DNA from: Ardenticatenales bacterium
GTDB taxonomy: Bacteria; Chloroflexota; Anaerolineae; Promineifilales; UBA4811
NCBI GenBank assembly: GCA_030667645.1
Contig: DAOUVM010000213.1
Coordinates: 1 to 5,191, forward strand
Direction of reading: 5' to 3'
DNA length: 5,191 nt
Shown: positions 1 to 4,746 of the stretch, in pieces
Position numbering within the stretch: the stretch's first letter is position 1
Layout: every line of letters begins with the position of its first letter
Made by a program: the position numbers and the translations under genes
The notes under the pieces: model-generated
What the model saw: the letters and a program-made list of their open reading frames with translations, nothing else
The model's database searches: none
What the model was told of the DNA's origin: nothing

Positions 1-477
1 CGGTGGGGCATCGCGCTGAGCCCGGATGTCCTACTCGACCTGGAATTGGATTGCGGCTCTGGGTCAGGCAGGTTCTTTCTGGAAGAGCTGCAACTGCGCG
101 ACCTGCAAGTGGACGGCGGTTCGGGGAGTGTCCACCTGGTGCTGCCGGCCGAGCGAAACATGGAAATCGATCTGGACGCAGGTTCTGGAGTTCTGGAATT
201 GATCCTGCCACAGCGGGGCAGCGCAGATGTGACGATCGACGGCGGTTCGGGCAGCTTGACGATCGAGTTACCGAGAGGGATGGAGGCCAGGGTTGAACTT
301 GAGTCTGGAAGCGGCAGCTTTCACCCGAACGGTGATCTCCAGATGGTAGATGGGGAACAGAGTGGGGACGGGGTCTGGGAGACCGAAGGGTATGACCGAG
401 CGGAGAACCGGATGGAGATACGGATTCTTCAGAGCTCTGGTAGCGTAACCTTTGACAGGAGTGATGGGGCTGAGTGA
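1..477 (+). CDS. C-terminal part of a DUF4097-like putative adhesin, beta-repeat protein (5' end outside window)
   Basis: The frame is open from base 1 to the TGA at 475-477 and gives 158 residues. The true start lies upstream; the in-frame TTG at 46 cuts into the repeats and is an unlikely start. The sequence is an array of short beta strands, alternating hydrophobic and charged residues, separated by Gly-Ser turns. The turns (GSGS, GSGS, GSGV, GSGS, GSGS and, after one degenerate unit, SSGS) start at visible residues 19, 40, 61, 82, 103 and 145, an exact 21-residue period. This is what DUF4097/putative-adhesin and related beta-solenoid domains look like. Members are often found near membrane or stress-signalling genes, but their biochemical role is poorly defined. 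The missing N-terminus means a signal peptide or membrane anchor cannot be judged. The fold class is fairly secure; the function is unknown. Confidence 0.75.
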   Translation, partial: RWGIALSPDVLLDLELDCGSGSGRFFLEELQLRDLQVDGGSGSVHLVLPAERNMEIDLDAGSGVLELILPQRGSADVTIDGGSGSLTIELPRGMEARVELESGSGSFHPNGDLQMVDGEQSGDGVWETEGYDRAENRMEIRILQSSGSVTFDRSDGAE

Positions 478-524
478 GGTAGGGCTTCCCATTCATCCTA
501 CAGCGGGAGGCGCAGAGTCGTCAG

Positions 525-674
525 AGTGAGTCCCACGGACTCGCTGTTAGCGAGAGGGGGCGGCTCATCCGAGGAGGTGCGGCGTACTGCCCCCGTGCGT
601 CGCACCTCGGCGCGCACCGAGGATTGGCTGCGTGCGACCGCAGTGAGCAGAAGAAAAAGTGGGGCGCTGCTCAC
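525..674. other. Intergenic cluster of overlapping inverted repeats (possible structured RNA)
   Basis: Within the 478-743 gap, about 150 bp contain at least six stem-loops. These are: 525-533 with 537-545 (9 bp, one G-U, 3-nt loop); 540-545 with 549-554 (6 bp, 3-nt loop); 574-587 with 595-608 (14 bp including two G-U, 7-nt loop); 605-610 with 617-622 (6 bp); 628-632 with 639-643 (5 bp); and 643-650 with 667-674 (8 bp, 16-nt loop). Neighbouring stems share bases, so several are mutually exclusive. None is followed by a T-run, so they are not textbook intrinsic terminators. The block ends just before a predicted promoter, so it may belong to the 3' UTR of the upstream gene, to a separate small RNA or to a palindromic repeat element. 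I do not recognise a known RNA family. Confidence 0.45.
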
Positions 675-678
675 AGGA

Positions 679-707
679 TTGTGCAAAACGCCATTCTGTC
701 ATACAAT
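679..707 (+). promoter_or_regulatory. Predicted sigma70-type promoter for the Memo-family gene
   Basis: TTGTGC at 679-684 (3 of 6 to TTGACA, with the key TTG) is followed after 17 bp by TACAAT at 702-707 (5 of 6 to TATAAT). Transcription would start near 714, leaving about 30 nt of leader before the ATG at 744. It lies immediately after the inverted-repeat cluster. Confidence 0.55.
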
Positions 708-743
708 CAGTGACTGAAAGGTGATGGAAGCACCGTATGTGCC

Positions 744-1952
744 ATGATTGACACTAATCCCAAACTCCGGCCGATCCATGCCCAGCCAATAGTCGCTGAC
801 GGGCAGCCGGGCCTGTTGCTGCAGGACCCGCTACGCCTGGCGGACAAGGCATTGGTGATCCCCAGGGCCTTGATGCCCGTGCTCCAGTTTTCCGATGGAA
901 CCAGGAGTCTCAACGAGCTCTATGCCTCTCTGATGATCCGTGCCGGGATCCAACTCTCCATTCCAGAGCTGGAGCGGATCCTGGAGCGATTCGACGAGGT
1001 GTTTCTCCTGGACAACGAACGTTCGGCGGCCGAGATAGAGGCAACCGTGGGCAGTTATCGGGCGGCTCCTTTCCGACCGCCTGCCCTGGCAGGAGACGGG
1101 TATCCGGCCGAGCCAGAAGAACTCACCGAATTACTGGATGGCTATCTCAAAGGGAACCCACCGGCCGGCAGGGCGATTCGCGGGGTGGTCAGCCCCCACA
1201 TCGACTATGAGCGGGGTGGGCCGGTCTATGCCGAGGTTTGGCATCGGGCGACTCGCGCCGCCCGCGACGCGCAGGTGGTTCTCATCCTGGGAACGGATCA
1301 CAATGGGGGATGCGGCCGCCTTACGCTGACAGGGCAGAACTATGCCACGCCGTACGGAGTGCTTCCGACTGACACCGCAACGGTGGATGCGGTTGCCGAG
1401 GCCATCGGTCAGGAGGCTGCCTTTGCCGAGGAGTTGAACCACCGACACGAGCACTCGATTGAGCTGGCCGCCGTCTGGCTGCACCACGCCCGTGGGGGGG
1501 AGCCGTGCCCGGTTGTGCCTATCCTGATGGGTTCATTTCAGCATTTCGTGGACGGAGAGGCGCAGCCGGCCGATGATCCAATCATGGTCAAAGCTGTTCG
1601 GGCACTGCGAACCGCCCTTGAGGGCCGAGAGGCTCTGGTGGTGGCGGCGGCCGATCTGGCGCACATCGGTCCGGCCTTTGATGATCCCCGCCCGGTCGAT
1701 AATTTCGGCCTGGCACAGCTCAAGGCACAGGACATGTCTCTCGTTGATACCATTTGCGCCGGAGATGCAGAAGCATTTTTCGATGCGATCCGGCAAGAGG
1801 GCAACCGGCGCAATATTTGCGGGTTGGCGCCCATCTACCTGATGTTGCGTCTCTTGGATGATGGCCGTGGTGAGCTGGCCGGCTATGATCGGTGTCCGGC
1901 CGACAAGAACCACACGTCATTTGTTTCGATCTGCGGGGTCGCCCTTGACTAA
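744..1952 (+). CDS. amrB: Memo-family protein (AmmeMemoRadiSam system protein B) with PqqD-like N-terminal domain
   Basis: This 402-residue protein has two parts. Residues about 145-402 are a Memo/AmrB domain, related to extradiol-dioxygenase-type enzymes. Visible family positions are SPHIDY (His152), LGTDHN (His186), HEHSIE (His237), AADLAHIG (Asp304, His307), NICG (Cys359) and the closing strand TSFVSICG. By analogy with human MEMO1, His152, His186 and Cys359 would be metal ligands. The bacterial family's reaction is not established. Residues about 8-90 look like a PqqD-type winged helix: strands around LLLQDPLRL, then LMPVLQFSDGTRSLNEL and a last helix ending FLLDN. Residues 91-140 are a linker. 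ATG 744 is the only start after the in-frame stop at 711. Its ribosome site is poor: AGGTGAT at 719-725 is 18 nt away and GGAAG at 726-730 is 13 nt away. No AMMECR1 or radical-SAM partner is visible. The family call is firm; the symbol follows the family name. Confidence 0.92.
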   Translation: MIDTNPKLRPIHAQPIVADGQPGLLLQDPLRLADKALVIPRALMPVLQFSDGTRSLNELYASLMIRAGIQLSIPELERILERFDEVFLLDNERSAAEIEATVGSYRAAPFRPPALAGDGYPAEPEELTELLDGYLKGNPPAGRAIRGVVSPHIDYERGGPVYAEVWHRATRAARDAQVVLILGTDHNGGCGRLTLTGQNYATPYGVLPTDTATVDAVAEAIGQEAAFAEELNHRHEHSIELAAVWLHHARGGEPCPVVPILMGSFQHFVDGEAQPADDPIMVKAVRALRTALEGREALVVAAADLAHIGPAFDDPRPVDNFGLAQLKAQDMSLVDTICAGDAEAFFDAIRQEGNRRNICGLAPIYLMLRLLDDGRGELAGYDRCPADKNHTSFVSICGVALD

Positions 1953-1975
1953 GTTACCCGGCTCGCCTTTTGCGC

Positions 1976-1980
1976 GGAGA
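1976..1980 (+). promoter_or_regulatory. Shine-Dalgarno site fixing the receiver-cyclase start
   Basis: GGAGA lies 7 nt before ATG 1988. This favours that ATG over the upstream in-frame TTG at 1970, which has no such site before it. Confidence 0.75.
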
Positions 1981-1987
1981 TAGTAGG

Positions 1988-3088
1988 ATGCAACCACTCG
2001 AACTGCTCCAGGTGCCTGTCGCCAAGGCACGAATCCTGGTTGTAGACGACCAGCCGGCCAACGTCGAGGCTCTGGGTGACTTTTTGGAGGCGGAAGGTTG
2101 CCAGGTGATCCCGGCCTACAATGGGAACGAGGCATTGCAGAGAGTTGCGGATGAGGCCCCGGATCTGGTGCTGCTGGACGTCATGATGCCGGGTATGAGC
2201 GGCTTTGAGGTGTGCCGTCACCTCAAGACGGCGGCTGAAACGGTGTTCCTGCCGGTCGTTCTGGTGACCGGCCTGAGTGCAGTGGAGGATCGCGTTGCGG
2301 GGGCCGAGGCGGGGGCGGATGATTTCCTGACAAAGCCGGTGGACGGCCAGGAGCTGGTGACACGGGTCCGGTCGCTGCTGCGCATCAAGCGGCTGCACGA
2401 TGCGTTGGAGAACCGGAATCGCCTGCTGCATCAGGTGCTGGGACAGTACCTTGCCGATCAGATCGTGGAAGAGGTACTTGCGGACCCGGAGCGTCTGCTG
2501 CAACTGGGAGGCGTCAGCCGAGACGTCACGGTCCTCTTTGCTGATATCCGCGGGTTCACATTGTTCGCCGAGGAGCACGAACCGCAGCAAGTGGTCGAGA
2601 CCCTGAACCTGATCTTTGAACGGTTGAGCCGCGTGGTCGTCGAGTGGGGAGGGACCCTGGACAAGTACCTTGGGGACGCGCTGATGGCCTTTTTTGGCGC
2701 GCCGATCGTCCATGGAGAGGACACACTGGCGGCTATCGGGGCTGCCCTGGAGATGCGGCAGGTATTCGGCGAGCTCCGAAGCGGCCCGGATGGGGAGGCG
2801 CTGCACCGGCTCGGGCTGGGCATCGGCCTGCACAGCGGCACGGCCGTGTTCGGGAACGTGGGGTCAAAGCTGCTGATGGATTTCACCATCATTGGTGACG
2901 TTGTGAATGTCGCCAAGCGCCTCCAGGAGGAAGCGGGGCTGGGGCAAATCCTGATCAGCGACGCGACTCTCGACCTGGTGCGGGGGCGCCTGTGGACCGA
3001 GATGCTGCCGCCGCGCGAACTGCCGGGGCGCAGAGAGCCCATCACATGTCACCTCGTGAGAGGTTTCGCCTGCGAGGTCAGTTCGTAG
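1988..3088 (+). CDS. Response regulator with class III adenylate cyclase output domain
   Basis: This 366-residue soluble protein should make cAMP under phosphorelay control. Residues 14-132 are a receiver domain with acidic pair Asp20/Asp21, phospho-acceptor Asp64 (LLLDVMMPG), Thr94 and Lys116 (TKP). Residues about 133-175 form a helical linker, probably the dimer-forming signalling helix, with the LGQYL and LADPERLLQLGG sequences common in such regulators. Residues 178-360 are the cyclase. Metal-binding Asp186 (FADIRGFT) and Asp230 (KYLGDALMAFFG) are 44 residues apart, as usual. Lys226 and Thr300 occupy the base-selecting positions, and Asn307 and Arg311 (VVNVAKR) the transition-state positions. 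A Lys/Thr pair is known in adenylate cyclases of the cyanobacterial CyaB1 type, which argues against guanylate cyclase. The gene begins 35 bp after the Memo gene with no obvious terminator between, so co-transcription is plausible. No membrane segment and no cognate kinase are seen. Confidence 0.95.
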   Translation: MQPLELLQVPVAKARILVVDDQPANVEALGDFLEAEGCQVIPAYNGNEALQRVADEAPDLVLLDVMMPGMSGFEVCRHLKTAAETVFLPVVLVTGLSAVEDRVAGAEAGADDFLTKPVDGQELVTRVRSLLRIKRLHDALENRNRLLHQVLGQYLADQIVEEVLADPERLLQLGGVSRDVTVLFADIRGFTLFAEEHEPQQVVETLNLIFERLSRVVVEWGGTLDKYLGDALMAFFGAPIVHGEDTLAAIGAALEMRQVFGELRSGPDGEALHRLGLGIGLHSGTAVFGNVGSKLLMDFTIIGDVVNVAKRLQEEAGLGQILISDATLDLVRGRLWTEMLPPRELPGRREPITCHLVRGFACEVSS

Positions 3089-3106
3089 ACCTCTGGTCGC
3101 GCTCTG

Positions 3107-3946
3107 CTACGGTTTGCGGCCGATGCCCACCAAGGTCCGACCAGCTTCCGGCCGATCAAGGAGCAGATCGTTTGGCCCTTCTGGGCGCCAGGTCGGGGCA
3201 AACACGACGCCGGGTTCCACTAGCGTGAATCCCCCAAAGAACCGCTGGATCCCAGCGCGATCGCGATTGCGAGTGGGTTGCGCTCGCCCAAAGGTCTGGC
3301 GCAGATTTTCGCGATCCTGAATCTCAAACTGGGCTTCGAATGCCGTGTGGGCAATTGCCAGGTAGCTGCCGGGAGCCATTGCGTCCCGTAGCGTCTTGGC
3401 TGCGCTGTATGCTTCCTCGTCCTCTAGGAGATAGTGCAGCACCGCCACGAGCAGGAGACCCACCGGGCGGTCAAGATCAAGGGTGCGCTTGACGTCCGGG
3501 TGGTCAAGAATCTGATCCGCGTGACGGGCGTCGGCCTGGATAGCAAGGGCGTGGGGGTTGTCCGCCAGCAGAGCCTGGCTGTGCGCCACCGCGGTGGGGT
3601 CAATATCCACATAGACAACGCGGGCGGCCGGATTGACCGCCTGGGCCAACTCGTGGACGTTGCCCTCTGTGGGTATGCCCGAACCGATATCGAGGAATTG
3701 GTCGATTCCCTGATCCAAGAGGAAGCCCACCGCCCGGCGCAGGAATCCGCGGTTCACCTGGGCTGTCAGGCGCAAGTCGGGTACGTGCTCCAGTAACCTT
3801 TCCACCACGGTCCTATCCGACTCAAAATTGTGATAGCCGCCCAGCAAACAGTCATAGATGCGGGCCGCGCTGGGTTTTTCCAGCGGGACGCCATCAGTTA
3901 CCCAGTCAGGTCTACCTGCAACGTTGTCTTGCTCTTCCATTCTCAT
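3107..3946 (-). CDS. SAM-dependent methyltransferase, PF04672 (DUF574) family
   Basis: This 279-residue protein, close to the usual family length, transfers a methyl group from S-adenosyl-methionine; the acceptor is unknown. The family signature at residues 26-45 (SAARIYDCLLGG, then HNFESDR) is clear. The Rossmann-type SAM-binding core follows: motif I FLDIGSGIPTEGN (84-96), the acidic end of strand 2 in YVDIDP (112-117), DAR (139-141) and the strand-4 region ending LHYL (170-173). The family is abundant in actinobacteria and occurs in other high-GC bacteria, often in many copies per genome. ATG 3946 and ATG 3940 are both possible starts. An AGAGGGGTGA ribosome site ends right before 3946, so its purine core is tight for 3946 and better spaced for 3940. 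The gene converges on the cyclase gene with 18 bp between stops. It probably has its own promoter at 4169-4196. The family is confident; the physiological role is not inferable here. Confidence 0.95.
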   Translation of the reverse strand: MRMEEQDNVAGRPDWVTDGVPLEKPSAARIYDCLLGGYHNFESDRTVVERLLEHVPDLRLTAQVNRGFLRRAVGFLLDQGIDQFLDIGSGIPTEGNVHELAQAVNPAARVVYVDIDPTAVAHSQALLADNPHALAIQADARHADQILDHPDVKRTLDLDRPVGLLLVAVLHYLLEDEEAYSAAKTLRDAMAPGSYLAIAHTAFEAQFEIQDRENLRQTFGRAQPTRNRDRAGIQRFFGGFTLVEPGVVFAPTWRPEGPNDLLLDRPEAGRTLVGIGRKP

Positions 3947-4010
3947 TCACCCCTCTCGGTTCGGCCCAAACCACGATCCAGAAATGAAAACGTCCGTCCT
4001 ATCACCGATG

Positions 4011-4052
4011 GACTGCTGGCGGCGCGCTTCTGCACGAATGCAGCAGTCGTGC
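4011..4052 (-). repeat. Overlapping inverted repeats in the methyltransferase leader
   Basis: GACTGCTG (4011-4018) is perfectly complementary to CAGCAGTC (4041-4048) across a 22-nt loop. GCACGA (4032-4037) is perfectly complementary to TCGTGC (4047-4052) across 9 nt. The two stems share bases 4047-4048 and cannot form fully together. If transcription starts near 4162 on the minus strand, both lie in the untranslated leader. They could equally be a DNA-binding site; no known regulator motif is recognised. Confidence 0.4.
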
Positions 4053-4117
4053 TCGTAACAGCCCACAGAGATCCAAATTGCACCTGCGCCGCCAACACAG
4101 ATGTATCCTTGGGCGAC

Positions 4118-4136
4118 GTTGCGAACCGCACGCAAC
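4118..4136 (-). repeat. 6-bp inverted repeat in the methyltransferase leader
   Basis: GTTGCG (4118-4123) and CGCAAC (4131-4136) form a perfect 6-bp stem with a 7-nt loop. It lies about 25-45 nt downstream of the predicted minus-strand transcription start. It is short enough to be chance. Confidence 0.3.
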
Positions 4137-4168
4137 ATGCTAACGATCGCATTTTCGCCACTATCACC

Positions 4169-4196
4169 ATTATACTCTGGATAACGGGATGTGCAA
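4169..4196 (-). promoter_or_regulatory. Predicted sigma70-type promoter for the methyltransferase gene
   Basis: Read on the minus strand, TTGCAC (4196-4191) is followed after 16 bp by a perfect TATAAT (4174-4169). The -35 matches only its TTG, but the -10 is consensus. Transcription would start near 4162, giving a leader of about 215 nt before ATG 3946, unusually long for a bacterial mRNA. Confidence 0.55.
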
Positions 4197-4274
4197 GTCC
4201 CGGCTGTGCACACGGCGCCAAAGGTGACGAAATACAGAAGAGACGCCGAATCGCTGGTTCTTCGGCCCTCCCAT

Positions 4275-4303
4275 TTGGCAGCAGTGGCCTGTTGTGCTAT
4301 CTT
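4275..4303 (+). promoter_or_regulatory. Predicted extended -10 promoter for the receiver/cheC pair
   Basis: TTGGCA (4275-4280, 5 of 6 to consensus) is followed after 17 bp by TATCTT (4298-4303, 4 of 6). The -10 is preceded by TGC, giving the TGn extended -10 element. The expected start point is near 4310, about 50 nt before ATG 4360. Confidence 0.55.
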
Positions 4304-4347
4304 TTGTTCTGGTCTTGATTTTCGGCGCCGGCCGGTCGCTTTCGTCA

Positions 4348-4353
4348 GAGGAG
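4348..4353 (+). promoter_or_regulatory. Shine-Dalgarno site for the CheY-like gene
   Basis: GAGGAG sits 6 nt before ATG 4360. This selects that ATG over the in-frame GTG at 4294, which would add a 22-residue hydrophobic stretch not found on CheY-type proteins and lies inside the predicted promoter. Confidence 0.8.
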
Positions 4354-4359
4354 CTCAGA

Positions 4360-4746
4360 ATGGCACGGATTTTGGTTGTTGATGATTCGGCGTATCAGAG
4401 GGTCAAGATACACCGAATCCTGGAAGAAGCGGGCCACGTATCCGTCGAGGCGGTCAACGGGCGCGAAGGGCTGGAGCGGATCGCTGAGGATGCGCCTGAT
4501 TGTGTGATCCTTGATATGCTGATGCCTGAACTGGATGGCATCGAGGTCCTTCGGGAGGTGCGCGATCAGGGGATAACTGTGCCCATTATCGTGCTCACGG
4601 CCGACGTGCAGGACACCACCCGGCAACTGTGCATGGATCTGGGGGCGGCCACGGTTATCAACAAGCCGGTCAAGCGCGACGAGTTGGTCGGCATCATCGA
4701 CCGCTTGACCAAACTCGACGCTGGGAACGACGAGGAGACCCGGTGA
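4360..4746 (+). CDS. CheY-like single-domain response regulator
   Basis: This 128-residue cytoplasmic protein is one receiver domain with no output domain, the normal size for CheY. Visible residues are the acidic pair Asp8/Asp9 (LVVDDS), phospho-acceptor Asp52 (VILDMLMPELDG), Thr80 (IVLTAD) and Lys102 (INKPVKRDEL). It should be phosphorylated on Asp52 by a histidine kinase not in this window and act by binding a partner. The next gene is a CheC-type phosphatase whose start overlaps this stop by 4 nt, strongly suggesting the two proteins work together. A CheY name is avoided because no flagellar, chemoreceptor or cheA gene is seen, and such pairs also occur in non-motile bacteria. The last residues (AGNDEETR) form a short acidic tail that also encodes the next gene's ribosome site. 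Confidence 0.95.
   Translation: MARILVVDDSAYQRVKIHRILEEAGHVSVEAVNGREGLERIAEDAPDCVILDMLMPELDGIEVLREVRDQGITVPIIVLTADVQDTTRQLCMDLGAATVINKPVKRDELVGIIDRLTKLDAGNDEETR
4732..4737 (+). promoter_or_regulatory. Shine-Dalgarno site fixing the GTG start of the cheC-like gene
   Basis: GAGGAG inside the end of the receiver gene lies 5 nt before GTG 4743. With the GTGA overlap, it supports translational coupling. Confidence 0.75.

Larger units (their letters stand above)
3947..4359. other. Divergent intergenic region without a convincing gene
   Basis: These 413 bp separate the minus-strand methyltransferase from the plus-strand receiver gene. They appear less GC-rich than the flanking genes. They hold a minus-strand promoter candidate (4169-4196), a plus-strand one (4275-4303) and inverted repeats at 4011-4018/4041-4048, 4032-4037/4047-4052 and 4118-4123/4131-4136. 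Several frames on both strands stay open here. None has a good ribosome site or recognisable homology, and the longest plus-strand one runs antisense into the methyltransferase. A Cys-rich minus-strand frame (3947-4213) ending directly against the methyltransferase ATG is the only one worth a second look. Confidence 0.6.

Noticed and set aside
479..501. Possible terminator after the adhesin-like gene (GTAGG/CCTAC, 5-bp stem)
   Set aside because: The stem is short with a 13-nt loop and no following T-run; below the level I would call.
526..717. 63-residue GTG-started frame between the adhesin-like and Memo genes, considered as a RiPP precursor because of the PqqD-like domain nearby
   Set aside because: The only good ribosome site (GGGAGG, 505-510) is 15 nt away, the frame crosses all the hairpins and the predicted promoter, and its Arg-rich composition looks like shadow coding. 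The Cys near its end alone are not enough.
478..743. tRNA, T-box or known riboswitch in the hairpin-rich gap
   Set aside because: I found no T-loop sequence, cloverleaf spacing, T-box consensus or recognisable riboswitch core by eye.
1131..1487. Minus-strand frames opposite the Memo gene (here and at 1533-1913)
   Set aside because: They are antisense to conserved Memo motifs and have no independent coding evidence.
1970..1987. TTG 1970 as the start of the receiver-cyclase
   Set aside because: It adds six residues before ATG 1988, and the GGAGA site at 1976-1980 is correctly spaced only for the ATG.
1949..2833. Long minus-strand open frame (294 residues) opposite the cyclase gene
   Set aside because: It lies antisense to a gene with clear domain motifs, has His/Gln/Arg-rich composition typical of a shadow frame and has no family features.
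3088..3098. GACC-TCT-GGTC mini-hairpin between the convergent stops as a bidirectional terminator
   Set aside because: Four base pairs and no T-run on either strand is too weak.
3434..3796. Plus-strand 120-residue frame opposite the methyltransferase
   Set aside because: It sits wholly inside a clear PF04672 gene on the other strand and has no ribosome site or recognisable domain.
3830..4318. 162-residue plus-strand frame spanning the intergenic region
   Set aside because: Its start lies antisense inside the methyltransferase, it has no ribosome site, and its composition is irregular with no recognised domain.
4294..4359. GTG 4294 as the start of the CheY-like protein with a hydrophobic leader
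   Set aside because: It overlaps the predicted extended -10 promoter, and ATG 4360 has a well-placed GAGGAG and gives the standard CheY N-terminus.
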